Source of the DNA: JAVBNN01 sp031551525
GTDB taxonomy: Bacteria > Bacillota > Negativicutes > Acidaminococcales > JAISLQ01
Direction of reading: 5' to 3'
DNA: 61,378 nt
NCBI GenBank assembly: GCA_031551525.1
Contig: JAVBNN010000031.1
Span: 1-61,378, forward strand
The translations under genes and the position numbers were made by a program. Numbering within the stretch: the stretch's first letter is position 1; each line of letters begins with the position of its first letter. Below, in pieces: positions 8,156 through 15,955 of the stretch. The notes under the pieces were generated by a model that saw only the letters and a program-made list of their open reading frames with translations, made no database searches and was not told the DNA's origin.

Positions 8156-8175
8156 CAAACATTGTATAATGTTTG
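8156..8175. promoter_or_regulatory. Palindrome, probable upstream activator site
   Basis: A perfect inverted repeat, CAAACATT-GTAT-AATGTTTG, lies about 85-100 bp upstream of the -24 box on the minus strand, the usual distance for the binding site of a sigma-54 activator. Assignment to the neighbouring activator is inferred. Confidence 0.6.
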
Positions 8176-8194
8176 TGCAAAAATGCAACAAAAT

Positions 8195-9619
8195 TTATTC
8201 TTGCAACGAGAGTTTTTTTAACAGGCCAAGTTTACGCGCTTTGCGAAAAACCGTTGTTCTGTCAAGGCCGAGGGCAGAGGCAACCAGCGCCCAGGAACGG
8301 TATTTTTTATAGTTTTCTTCCAGCATGAACGTTTCTGTTTGTTCTATAGCTGATCTGAAGGGTGTGTTTTTTGACGGGACAAACTTTTTTTGGTAGATGG
8401 TATCGGGTAAATTATCGAGTGTCAACTCTGGCGTGTTGCTGGTCACTATCATGCGCTCGATGACGTTTTCCAGCTCCCGCACATTTCCGGGCCAGTCATA
8501 GTTCATCAATTTATCTACTACTTCTGGTTGCAGGACGCTATTGCGGTAAAAACGGATATTGAGTTTTTTGATGAAGTGCGCGGCCAGGAGCGGAATATCG
8601 TCCTTGCGGTATCTGAGCGGAGGCAGGTTTATGGGTATGACCATGAGCCGGTAATAGAGATCTTCGCGAAATTGTTTTTCTCGAACCATTTTTTCGATGT
8701 CGCGGTTAGTCGCTGCGATGATGCGGGTGTTTATCGGTATTATTCTGGTGCCGCCGACTCTTATGACTGCTTTTTCCTGGATGGCGTGCAGCAGCTTTAC
8801 CTGTAAAAGCGGCGGCAGTTCGCATATTTCATCGAGAAAAAGCGTGCCGCCGTCAGCCAGTTCAAATATGCCGGGTTTGCCTTCTTTTTTGGCGCTGGTA
8901 AAAGCGCCGCCTTCGTAACCGAAAAGCTCCGACTCTAAAAGCTGGGAAGGTATGGCGCCGCAGTTTATCTTGATAAAAGGAGCGTTAGCGGGGTTACCGT
9001 ACCGATGTATGGTTTTGGCTACGAGTTCCTTGCCGGTGCCTGATTCGCCGGAAATAAATATGGTGGAATCGACGTGGGCGACTTGCATCGCAAGCGACAC
9101 GATGTCGCGCATAATAGGGTTGCGGCTGATAAGTTCGTCACGTAAAGCTTCAAAGGCGGATAAGCAGTCTGTCTCGCAGGCGGTTTCGGTATAGCCGGCG
9201 CGTAGTGCATTTAACTGTTTTTGCAATTGATCTAAACGGTCAATATCGCGGACATGGGTGACTATCCGGAGAAGTTTTCCGGTTTCATCAAAAAATGGGG
9301 TGCCTGTGATAAGCATTTTCCGGTTACCTTTGATAGTCTGATTGAGGACTACAGTTTCTTTTTTTTCTATGGCCAGAAGTGTAGCTGATGCGTCATAATA
9401 ACCTTCTCCGATAAGCCGACGCAGACTTTTCCCAATAAGTTCGCTGGCGTTTAGACCGGTGATGCGTTCATAAGCCTTGTTTACAGTCAGTATGACGCCG
9501 GTTTCATCGGCGATAAACAGACCGTCCTCGGATGCGTGGACTATTGCATCGAGGTCGCAGAGCAGTTTGTTTGTAGCGGGGTGTGTTTCCGGTTGATAAT
9601 GAGATAGCGTTTTGTCCAT
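8195..9619 (-). CDS. PAS-containing sigma-54-dependent transcriptional activator
   Basis: A 474-residue regulator with three parts: a PAS sensor domain (about residues 22-130), a sigma-54 interaction AAA+ domain (about 165-395) and a Fis-type helix-turn-helix at the C-terminus (about 435-470, RSWALVASALGLDRTTVFRK). Walker A is GESGTGKE and Walker B lies in GGTLFLDEICELP. The loop that touches sigma-54 reads GAFTSA instead of the usual GAFTGA. The start at 9619 follows AAGGGGGG. It probably senses a small molecule through PAS and switches on the adjacent MatC-like carrier from the -24/-12 promoter. Downstream of the gene are its own terminator and a palindrome. Confidence 0.92.
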   Translation of the reverse strand: MDKTLSHYQPETHPATNKLLCDLDAIVHASEDGLFIADETGVILTVNKAYERITGLNASELIGKSLRRLIGEGYYDASATLLAIEKKETVVLNQTIKGNRKMLITGTPFFDETGKLLRIVTHVRDIDRLDQLQKQLNALRAGYTETACETDCLSAFEALRDELISRNPIMRDIVSLAMQVAHVDSTIFISGESGTGKELVAKTIHRYGNPANAPFIKINCGAIPSQLLESELFGYEGGAFTSAKKEGKPGIFELADGGTLFLDEICELPPLLQVKLLHAIQEKAVIRVGGTRIIPINTRIIAATNRDIEKMVREKQFREDLYYRLMVIPINLPPLRYRKDDIPLLAAHFIKKLNIRFYRNSVLQPEVVDKLMNYDWPGNVRELENVIERMIVTSNTPELTLDNLPDTIYQKKFVPSKNTPFRSAIEQTETFMLEENYKKYRSWALVASALGLDRTTVFRKARKLGLLKKLSLQE

Positions 9620-9775
9620 AAGGCATGCCCCCCTTATCCGGGTGGGGAAAACGCGCGGCGGGTATCTTGCCCGTTATTTATCCAGCGCCGGTAATTTTAC
9701 AGACACTGCTTTATAGTATTATTTTACCATAAATACCCGCACATCTGTCTACTGTGTTAAATTATTAGTCAATTG

Positions 9776-9784
9776 TGGTATAAT
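9776..9784 (+). promoter_or_regulatory. Extended -10 promoter (TGGTATAAT)
   Basis: TGG directly before TATAAT forms an extended -10 element about 70 bp before the 54-residue ORF. The -35 region (GTTAAA) is weak, which is usual for extended -10 promoters. Confidence 0.6.
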
Positions 9785-9852
9785 TAAATTAAATATGCAG
9801 GTATTCAACGCGCTACTCATATAAAGAAGTATTTGAGGAAGGGGCCGTTGTT

Positions 9853-10017
9853 ATGAGTTTTTTAAAAGATTTATCGGATAAGATCCTGGTAAAACTATCT
9901 ACTAAAGATCCTGCTGAGGTTGCCAAAGGACAGACTATTTATGATGGCTGGTATATGCTGGGCAAAGAAGTTAAACATCCTGAGCGGGTAGTTAAAAGTG
10001 AAGACCAGGAAGAATAA
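9853..10017 (+). CDS. Small hypothetical protein (54 aa)
   Basis: A 54-codon ORF with a clear ribosome site (GAGGAAGGGG about 8 bp before ATG) and an extended -10 promoter upstream. It reads MSFLKDLSDKILVKLSTKDP at the start and ends in an acidic tail (SEDQEE); it has no membrane helix and no Cys. A GWYMLGKEV segment lies in the middle. I do not recognise the family. The MFS exporter gene begins 71 bp downstream on the same strand, so the two may share a transcript. Confidence 0.6.
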   Translation: MSFLKDLSDKILVKLSTKDPAEVAKGQTIYDGWYMLGKEVKHPERVVKSEDQEE

Positions 10018-10088
10018 ATGGTAATGTTTTTATAATAAATATCTACAAAGCCGGTTTGTTTTTATCGCGGGTAAGGGGGCGGTTTCGC

Positions 10089-11495
10089 ATGAAAGACTCC
10101 GGGCAAAACGGTATTGCGCTTGATGCTGTGACCTTGCGCTGGTTGCCCTGGCTGGTAGCCATTTCTTTTTTTATGCAGATGTTTGATGGTACAGTGCTCA
10201 ATACCGCGCTGCCTGCTATTGCTAAAAGCATGGGTGAGCCTACTTTGCGACTGCAAACAGCGGTCATATCGTATATGCTGACCGTTGCCATACTGCTGCC
10301 TGCCTCTGGTTGGCTGGCCGACCGTTTTGGCACCAGGCTTTTGATGAGTTCTTCTATTGGTTTGTTTACTTTTGGTTCTATATTATGCGCTATGTCGCCC
10401 AGCCTGTCATTGTTGGTTATTTCGCGTGTGATACAGGGGGTGGGCGGAGCGATGATGGTACCGGTAGGCCGACTGGTAGTATTGAAGGTATACCCGCGTG
10501 ACCAGTTGATAAATGTACTTAGTTTCGTCACTATGCCAGGCCTGGCCGGATCGCTGTTTGGGCCGGCCGCAGGCGGTTTTTTGGTAGAGTACGCGACCTG
10601 GCACTGGATATTTCTTATCAATATACCTATAGGGTTGGCCGGTATATTGATGACAAAAAAATATATGCCTGATCTTCGGGGGCGAGAGCAGACAGAATTC
10701 AGCTGGTTTGATTTTTGCTTGTTTGCCGGTTCTTTATTTTTGATAACTTTGGCGTTGGAGGGGCTCGATGATTTTGGTTTTTCAGTATGGCTGTTTACTG
10801 TCATACTGGCAGTAGGGCTGCTCTTGCAATATATATACTGGAAAGAGCGGGCGAACAGGCCCGGGGCGTTGTTTGAAGCCAATCTGTTCAATAGTATGCG
10901 TTTTTTTATTGGCTTGTCGGCGGGTATTTTTACGCGTATAGGGACGGGTGCCGTACCATTTATGGTGCCGCTTTTTATGCAATTGGTCATGGGTTTTGAT
11001 CCGCTGAAAACCGGACTTTTGATGATACCTGCCGCTGTGGCTTCTATTTTATGTAAACCGCTGGCCAACCCTATGCTCAAACATTTTGGTTTCCGCCGGG
11101 TATTGTTTGCCAATACGGTGTTGCAAGGCATATTTATTTCCAGTCTGTCGCTTTTGGCAGACAATAGTAGCCTATACGTTATGTTGCTCAACCTGGCACT
11201 TTTGGGTGCGGTGAATTCTATTCAGTTTACTGTTCTCAATACCTTTACCTTGTTTGACCTGGATGCAAAAAGCGCCAGCGGTGGCAATACTTTGCTGTCC
11301 GTAGTGATACAGGTATCGCAAAGTCTGTCGGTTGGCATAGCTGCGTTTGTTTTATCATTGTTTTTAGGGCAGGGCGGCGAGAGCAGCCTGCCGGTGACTG
11401 AAAGCGCTTTTCATTGGACATTTACTATACTGGGTTTGAGTTCGGTCGGTTCGGCGTTAATATTTTGGTTTGCCCCTCCGGAGAAAAAGGGTTGA
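10089..11495 (+). CDS. DHA2-family MFS multidrug exporter (EmrB/QacA-like)
   Basis: A 468-residue protein with about 14 membrane helices, as in the DHA2 branch of the major facilitator superfamily. Motif A appears as GWLADRFGTR, and motif D1 near helix 1 as MFDGTVLNTALPAIAKSMG. Motif C lies in VTMPGLAGSLFGPAAGGFL. It is expected to export drugs or metabolites with protons across the cytoplasmic membrane. An in-frame TTG at 10056 exists, but ATG 10089 has AAGGGGG at good distance and matches the family start. The nitroreductase gene follows at a distance of 129 bp. Confidence 0.88.
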   Translation: MKDSGQNGIALDAVTLRWLPWLVAISFFMQMFDGTVLNTALPAIAKSMGEPTLRLQTAVISYMLTVAILLPASGWLADRFGTRLLMSSSIGLFTFGSILCAMSPSLSLLVISRVIQGVGGAMMVPVGRLVVLKVYPRDQLINVLSFVTMPGLAGSLFGPAAGGFLVEYATWHWIFLINIPIGLAGILMTKKYMPDLRGREQTEFSWFDFCLFAGSLFLITLALEGLDDFGFSVWLFTVILAVGLLLQYIYWKERANRPGALFEANLFNSMRFFIGLSAGIFTRIGTGAVPFMVPLFMQLVMGFDPLKTGLLMIPAAVASILCKPLANPMLKHFGFRRVLFANTVLQGIFISSLSLLADNSSLYVMLLNLALLGAVNSIQFTVLNTFTLFDLDAKSASGGNTLLSVVIQVSQSLSVGIAAFVLSLFLGQGGESSLPVTESAFHWTFTILGLSSVGSALIFWFAPPEKKG

Positions 11496-11624
11496 ACGAG
11501 GTGACGGAAACAGCTTGGTTTGCATATTAAGTTAGTTGCTTTTTGTAAAAACGGCACAATTACTCCGCTGAATGTGCTACACTTAGGGTATGTTAGGTCT
11601 TTATTGAGAAAGGAAGGTGTCTGT

Positions 11625-12227
11625 ATGGAAAAAAGTTTTTTCGATGCAGTTAGGGCTCGCAGATCTTTTTACGCCATAACTAATGAGTCTTTGATTAGTG
11701 ATCAGAAGATCGAGGAGCTGGTCACAGAGGCGGTGAAACATACTCCTTCACCTTTTAATTCCTGCAGTTCAAGGGTATTGCTATTGTTCGGCAAAGAGCA
11801 CAAGAAGCTTTGGGAAATAGTTAAAGCAGAAGTGCAAAAGGTATCTCCACTGCAATCTTTTGCGGCGTCCGAAGAAAAAATTAACAATAGTTTTTTGGCG
11901 GGTTATGGAACAGTATTGTTTTTTGAAGAGATGAAAGTTGTCGAAGGATTGCAAGAACAGTTCCCTCTTTATGCAGACAAGTTTCCCGTCTGGTCCGATC
12001 ATTCCGGAGGCATGCTGCAATTTGTGGTGTGGACGGCGCTTGAGGGAGAGGGATTTGGGGCGTCTCTCCAGCACTACAATCCATTGATTGACGAACGAGT
12101 GAAGAAAGAATGGGGGGTGCCGGAGAGCTGGCGGCTGTTAGCCCAGATGCCGTTTGGAAAGCCGCTGGAGATGCCTGGCGCTAAGGAGTTTGGCCCGTTG
12201 GACGAACGGATAAAAGTGTTTAAATAA
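11625..12227 (+). CDS. Nitroreductase family protein (Hbn1/YdgI-like)
   Basis: A 200-residue FMN-binding type protein. It starts MEKSFFDAVRARRSFYAI, where the Arg pair and Ser/Tyr are typical FMN contacts, continues with PSPFNSCSSRVLLLFG, and has an aromatic WSDHSGGMLQFVVWTALEGEGFGASLQHYNP segment seen in the small nitroreductases related to yeast Hbn1. I use ATG 11625 behind GAAAGGAAGG; upstream codons are open but not family-like. The protein probably acts as a cytoplasmic NAD(P)H-dependent reductase; the substrate is unknown. A terminator follows. Confidence 0.85.
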   Translation: MEKSFFDAVRARRSFYAITNESLISDQKIEELVTEAVKHTPSPFNSCSSRVLLLFGKEHKKLWEIVKAEVQKVSPLQSFAASEEKINNSFLAGYGTVLFFEEMKVVEGLQEQFPLYADKFPVWSDHSGGMLQFVVWTALEGEGFGASLQHYNPLIDERVKKEWGVPESWRLLAQMPFGKPLEMPGAKEFGPLDERIKVFK

Positions 12228-12248
12228 ATTATACGTTTATTGTTATGG

Positions 12249-12284
12249 CCGCCTGTTCGATATAATATTGGGCAGGCGGTTTTT
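12249..12284 (+). terminator. Terminator after nitroreductase gene
   Basis: CCGCCTG pairs with CAGGCGG over a 17-nt loop, followed by TTTTT. Confidence 0.65.
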
Positions 12285-12309
12285 GGTTTAAAAAATTTTT
12301 GCCGGTCCG

Positions 12310-12338
12310 TTGTATTACGAAAATGCCTGTGGTAAAAT
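12310..12338 (+). promoter_or_regulatory. Sigma-A promoter of the panD leader
   Basis: TTGTAT and TAAAAT are spaced by exactly 17 bp. Transcription should start near 12345, leaving a 165-nt leader before panD. Confidence 0.7.
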
Positions 12339-12374
12339 CTAATTTATCAAGTCAATATAGAACACTTACTAGTG

Positions 12375-12404
12375 TCCGCTTGGATCCTTAGTGACCGAGA
12401 CGGG
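12375..12404 (+). ncRNA. pan-type cis-regulatory RNA hairpin upstream of panD
   Basis: The leader forms an 11-bp stem (12375-12386 with 12393-12404) capped by CUUAGU, with two single bulged adenosines, A12384 on the 5' side and A12400 on the 3' side. A hairpin with two bulged A residues in front of pantothenate genes is the description of the pan RNA motif known from Bacillota, Chloroflexi and Deltaproteobacteria. A terminator follows at 12438-12464, just before the panD ribosome site, so control by attenuation is plausible. The motif call rests on structure and gene context; I could not check it against a covariance model. Confidence 0.6.
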
Positions 12405-12437
12405 GGAGTTAGCATGGCAGAAATTTTCTGTCTTTAG

Positions 12438-12464
12438 CCTTCCGCGTCCGGCGGAAGGTTTTTT
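12438..12464 (+). terminator. Leader terminator before panD
   Basis: A perfect 8-bp stem (CCTTCCGC / GCGGAAGG) with a 5-nt loop is followed by six T residues. It sits between the pan-type hairpin and the panD start, so it would act as an attenuator. Confidence 0.8.
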
Positions 12465-12510
12465 AGTGGCCGTTTTGTCAGGTAAGAAAGTGAAAAGCGG
12501 AGGGTAAAAA

Positions 12511-12894
12511 ATGCTATATACCATGTTTCACGGAAAGATCCATCGGGCTACCATAACTGAGGCCAATCTGAACTATGTCGGCAGCATCACTATCGACAAG
12601 GAACTGATGAAGGCGGCCGGGATACTCGAAGGTGAGCGCGTACAGGTGGTGGATATTGATAATGGCAGCCGTCTCGAGACATATGTCATTCCCGGAGAGG
12701 CTCATTCCGGCGTTATCTGCCTCAATGGCGCCGCCGCGAGGCTGGTATCGGTGGGCGATAAGGTCATTATCATTGCGTACGCTCAGATGGACGCACAGGA
12801 GGCAAAGAAGTTTGTGCCATTAGTGGTTATGGTGGACGATAAAAATCATGTAACAGAGATACGCAATCAGGAAAAGCACGGACAAATTGTCTAA
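12511..12894 (+). CDS. panD: Aspartate 1-decarboxylase proenzyme
   Basis: A 127-residue protein that makes beta-alanine from L-aspartate for pantothenate and coenzyme A. The self-cleavage site is intact: Gly24-Ser25 in YVGSIT, where Ser25 becomes the pyruvoyl group. NGAAARL in the middle and the overall length fit PanD. AGCGGAGGG precedes the ATG. No panB or panC gene is nearby, so here panD is a single-gene unit. Expression is probably set by the RNA leader with a pan-type hairpin and terminator. Confidence 0.97.
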   Translation: MLYTMFHGKIHRATITEANLNYVGSITIDKELMKAAGILEGERVQVVDIDNGSRLETYVIPGEAHSGVICLNGAAARLVSVGDKVIIIAYAQMDAQEAKKFVPLVVMVDDKNHVTEIRNQEKHGQIV

Positions 12895-12917
12895 AAAAGA
12901 CTTTTTCGGATAATTTA

Positions 12918-12946
12918 TTGTACATAATGTCGAATTGTGTTACAAT
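12918..12946 (+). promoter_or_regulatory. Sigma-A promoter of uspA-like gene
   Basis: TTGTAC and TACAAT with a 17-bp spacer, 60 bp before the ATG at 13006. Confidence 0.7.
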
Positions 12947-13005
12947 TATTTCAGAAAGGGAATTCGTAAAGATTTCCTGCTGCAAATCTATAAGGGGGTG
13001 TTCTT

Positions 13006-13440
13006 ATGTATAAAAAGATACTAGTCCCCGTGGATGGCTCCTCGAAATCTCTTAAAGCACTTGATTGTGCTAACGCACTAGCTGAACTGACAGGAGGAAA
13101 ACTGGTCGTTTTGCACGTGATCAAACACCTCCAATTTTCACATTCGTTTTCGGACGAAATGATGCTTGAAAACATCAACAAAGGGCGGGAAGCTTTTGCG
13201 CAGCGTTTGCTCGAAGGTATGAAAAAACAACTAAATCCGGTGATATTGGCTAAAAGCGAGTTTATATTAGTAGAAGGACAGGTGCCGGCTGAAGTTATTA
13301 TCGACGAGGCTAAAGAGCGCGGTTGTGATGCGATAGTGATGAGCAGCCGTGGACTGGGCGGCGCGGAGTCCTTGCTGCTTGGCAGTGTGAGTCATGCCGT
13401 GCTGAATATGACGGATATGCCGGTACTTATAGTAAGATAG
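13006..13440 (+). CDS. Universal stress protein, UspA family
   Basis: A 144-residue single-domain Usp protein. It begins MYKKILVPVDGSSKSLKALD, and its C-terminal half has the ATP-binding pattern GLGGAESLLLGSVSHAVL (G-x2-G-x9-G-S) and ends MPVLIVR, so it belongs to the ATP-binding group. It is cytoplasmic and linked in other bacteria to starvation and stress survival. It has its own promoter, a good ribosome site (AAGGGGGTG) and its own terminator, so it is a monocistronic unit. Confidence 0.92.
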   Translation: MYKKILVPVDGSSKSLKALDCANALAELTGGKLVVLHVIKHLQFSHSFSDEMMLENINKGREAFAQRLLEGMKKQLNPVILAKSEFILVEGQVPAEVIIDEAKERGCDAIVMSSRGLGGAESLLLGSVSHAVLNMTDMPVLIVR

Positions 13441-13450
13441 CAGTATGTGT

Positions 13451-13486
13451 AAAAAACCTCCGTTACTTTTGTAGCGGAGGTTTTTT
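13451..13486 (+). terminator. Terminator after uspA-like gene
   Basis: AAAAAACCTCCG pairs with CGGAGGTTTTTT over a 12-nt loop; the T-tract belongs to the stem end. Confidence 0.88.
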
Positions 13487-13605
13487 GAATAGTGCGGGCA
13501 GTTGCATCGTTGGGGAAAATGGTTATAGTTGCGGCCAAGTTATTGTTAGGCGGGTCGTATGTTTTTATGTTAAAATGTATATAACTATTTTTTGCGAGGT
13601 GTAAG

Positions 13606-14088
13606 ATGAGCGCATATGAACTAAAAAACGAGTCTGCCTTTGTCGACGGCAAATGTGATAGGAGCCGGTTTTTTGATAATAATCCGGCATTGCAACTGCT
13701 GGGCGTAAAAGAGATTTTTTTGCGGGAGAGCGGGGAAAGCGAGCTGATTTTGCCGCTGGATCGTAAACATACCAATATACATGGTATCGTACATGGGGGG
13801 ATTTATGTGACCATGCTTGATACTGCCATGGGAGTGGCCTGCCATTATAAAAATGGTAAGCCCTGCGTGACTCTTGGTATAACTACTTCTTTTATTTCTA
13901 ACTGCAAACCGGGGATAGACTCTGTAACGATAGGCCGGGTGGTACATATCGGACGCCGCATCATGGTGGCCGAGGGTGAAGTTTTTGATGACAAAGGTCA
14001 ACTGATGGCCAAAGGACAGGGCACATTTTTTGTCTTGGGCGAACATCCGAGCGATGCTATTAAAGCTCCGGACAGTCAGACAAAATGA
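13606..14088 (+). CDS. PaaI-type hotdog-fold thioesterase
   Basis: A 160-residue hotdog protein. The family motif is IVHGGIYVTMLDTAMGVAC (near residues 60-78), with HGG and the Asp of LDTAMG in the active-site helix, followed by VTLGITTSFIS and the GEVFDDKGQLMAKGQGTFF strands. It probably hydrolyses acyl-CoA thioesters in the cytoplasm; the substrate is unknown. GCGAGGTG precedes the ATG. The next gene overlaps its stop codon by ATGA, so a small membrane protein is made from the same message. Confidence 0.88.
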   Translation: MSAYELKNESAFVDGKCDRSRFFDNNPALQLLGVKEIFLRESGESELILPLDRKHTNIHGIVHGGIYVTMLDTAMGVACHYKNGKPCVTLGITTSFISNCKPGIDSVTIGRVVHIGRRIMVAEGEVFDDKGQLMAKGQGTFFVLGEHPSDAIKAPDSQTK

Positions 14089-14267
14089 ACACAAAAGGCA
14101 AAAAGCGCGGACCCAGCCGAGATGGATGGTTACTGCTTACTATTATATTGTCGTTGATTATTGTGAACTGGCAACAAGGCTTTAGTTGGGTGTCGTCTGT
14201 TCTTTTGGTGTTGTTCATTATTGGTTTTGTAGTCGATTTGGTAATCAGGAGAAGAGACGGCGAGTAA
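14085..14267 (+). CDS. Small membrane protein coupled to the thioesterase (60 aa)
   Basis: A 60-residue protein with a basic start (MNTKGKKRGPSRDG), two hydrophobic helices (about 15-28 and 34-53) and a charged tail RRRDGE. Its ATG overlaps the thioesterase stop (ATGA), so it is likely translated by re-initiation. The positive residues at both ends suggest that both termini face the cytoplasm. I do not recognise a family. Confidence 0.65.
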   Translation: MNTKGKKRGPSRDGWLLLTIILSLIIVNWQQGFSWVSSVLLVLFIIGFVVDLVIRRRDGE

Positions 14268-14316
14268 AACATGATATCTTATATAAAAAAAATAACTATT
14301 TTACTATTTAATAGTG

Positions 14317-14367
14317 TATAATACAAAAGAACCTGAATATGTATATAACAAATACAGTATCTTTGTT
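14317..14367 (+). promoter_or_regulatory. Candidate promoter and operator upstream of marR-type gene
   Basis: A TATAAT at 14317-14322 is followed by a dyad at 14347-14367 (AACAAA, nine bases, TTTGTT; the inner bases ATAC/GTAT also pair). A dyad just downstream of a -10 box and before a MarR-type gene fits autorepression, but no experiment or comparison supports it here. The rest of this 230-bp gap is AT-rich and empty. Confidence 0.35.
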
Positions 14368-14497
14368 GTAATGAACTATGGGCTGAAAAAGAACATAATT
14401 TTGTTTCTGATTGTGCAGATTTTGTACAACTTATATAGTTAGTATGGACAAGCATAATGGAAAATGCATTTATTAACTTAGAGGGGGGAACAAGAAA

Positions 14498-14944
14498 ATG
14501 GGTAAAAACAAAGAGCTTAACAGTTTATTTGTGCAGATGGTTGGGGGTTACCAGGCTTGCATGGTAAAAATCCTGAAAAAATTCAAACTGTATGTGGGCC
14601 AGCCTGCTATATTATTTTTATTGCAGGAAAAGACTGACCGCACACAAAATGAACTGGCGAAAGAGCTCGGCGTAAGCAAGGCAACCATTGGTGTGTCTTT
14701 AAGGCGCATGGAGAATGCCGGTCTGGTGAATCGTGTGACCGATGCTCGTGATGCTCGTTGCATCAGAGTAAGCCTGACGGACAAGGGCGTGGCCATGTGC
14801 AGTAAGTGCCGAGATGCTTTTCAGGAAGTCTACAACAGTATGTTCAATGGCTTTTCTGCGCGCGAGCAAAAAGAAATGGCCGAATTGTTTGGCAAACTCA
14901 ACACAGGACTCGTTGCCGCACAAAAACATTTATCAGGAAAATAA
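14498..14944 (+). CDS. MarR-family transcriptional regulator
   Basis: A 148-residue winged-helix protein. The DNA-reading helix is in TQNELAKELGVSKATIGVSLRRMENAGLV (about residues 48-76), and the wing follows as TDARDARCIRVSLTDKG, with the DxR pair typical of MarR. GAGGGGGGAAC lies before the ATG. Ligand and targets are unknown; the dyad at 14347 may be its own operator, and the exporter at 10089 is a possible but unproved target. A bidirectional terminator follows. Confidence 0.93.
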   Translation: MGKNKELNSLFVQMVGGYQACMVKILKKFKLYVGQPAILFLLQEKTDRTQNELAKELGVSKATIGVSLRRMENAGLVNRVTDARDARCIRVSLTDKGVAMCSKCRDAFQEVYNSMFNGFSAREQKEMAELFGKLNTGLVAAQKHLSGK

Positions 14945-14974
14945 AAAACTTCGGGGACGGGGTTCCTTATATGT

Positions 14975-15005
14975 AAAAACCGCCAGTGGTGTACTGGCGG
15001 TTTTA
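14975..15005. terminator. Bidirectional terminator between marR-type gene and flavodoxin-ferredoxin gene
   Basis: AAAACCGCCAGT pairs perfectly with ACTGGCGGTTTT over a 5-nt loop; A- and T-tracts on both sides let it serve the two convergent genes. Confidence 0.85.
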
Positions 15006-15122
15006 CTTTATTTCAGTACTTTTTGGGAATTGATTCGAGCAGGACTAGTCATGGCGTATATGTAGCCGTTATATGAGGCATGTGTAGCTGGTGTGAAGTT
15101 TGCGCGTTGCGTTTGCAGCTTT

Positions 15123-15935
15123 CTATGGTTTTGATACAGGCTGTTTTGCAAAGCTGTTTGTAATTTCTTCATATTCGGCTGCTTTGTAAGAGGGGGCTGT
15201 TTGTCCCGGCAATTTGATGGCTGAAACAGGGCAAAAAGCGCTGCAATGTTGGCAACTCTGGCAGGAGCCGGTTATGCGCCTAAAATCGCTTGCCAGTTTT
15301 TCGATGGCTCCGGCCGGGCAAATTTTCTGGCACAGGCCGCATTTTATGCAGTCATTTTCGTCTACCTGCAAGGGAAAAAATTTGCGAAAAAGTTGGGTCG
15401 ACCATTGCTTTCTAGTGAAGTTTTGCAAAAAACCAGCAACGAAGGTGGGTGTTTCCGGCCATTGCCGTTTGCCAGCCAATAGTTGTCCGGCAAAATTTTC
15501 TGCCTGATGTACCGCTTCTTCAATGATAGTTTTATTGGCCATGGTTGCTGAAGCTTGCTGTTTGCCATAGTTAGACGGCATTTTTATTTCAGCGTAACCG
15601 GTCGGCCGGTAATTTTTTTGGACGAGCAGTTTTCTTATGGTATGGGGCATACCGCCGGTAGTTCCAGCCATAGTGGTCAGTATAAATACTTCCCGGTTCC
15701 GGCCGTCGGGCAGATGATCCAAAAAGTTGAGCACAAAAGGATAAGTAGAAAAATAAGCGGTGGGAAAGGCCAAACCTAAGAGAGTTCCTTCTTCCGGCAG
15801 AGCAAATTGTCCCGGCAGAGGATAGAGGGTTGTGGGCACTTCATTGGCGGTAAAGAGCCGGGCCATTTCTTTGGCTAATAGCCAGGTATTTCCAGAACCG
15901 GAAAAAACGTAAAAATCAATTTGTTTGTGAGGCAT
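15123..15935 (-). CDS. EFR1-type flavodoxin-ferredoxin fusion
   Basis: A 270-residue cytoplasmic electron carrier. The N-terminal part is a flavodoxin-like domain with the FMN phosphate loop FSGSGNTWLLAKE (about residues 11-23) and an FPTAYFSTYP loop. The C-terminal part has two [4Fe-4S] motifs, CIKCGLCQKICPAGAI and CQSCQHCSAFCPVSAI. This is the architecture called EFR1. It starts 20 bp after metF on the same strand behind GGAGAGG, so both are under the SAM-I riboswitch. That makes it a likely reductant donor for methylene-tetrahydrofolate reduction; this role is inferred from position. Confidence 0.88.
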   Translation of the reverse strand: MPHKQIDFYVFSGSGNTWLLAKEMARLFTANEVPTTLYPLPGQFALPEEGTLLGLAFPTAYFSTYPFVLNFLDHLPDGRNREVFILTTMAGTTGGMPHTIRKLLVQKNYRPTGYAEIKMPSNYGKQQASATMANKTIIEEAVHQAENFAGQLLAGKRQWPETPTFVAGFLQNFTRKQWSTQLFRKFFPLQVDENDCIKCGLCQKICPAGAIEKLASDFRRITGSCQSCQHCSAFCPVSAIKLPGQTAPSYKAAEYEEITNSFAKQPVSKP

Positions 15936-15955
15936 GATATTATCCTCTCCGCCTG

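Noticed and set aside
10043..11191. 382-codon minus-strand ORF
   Set aside because: It mirrors the MFS gene; the product is Pro/Lys/Asn-rich with no recognisable domain.
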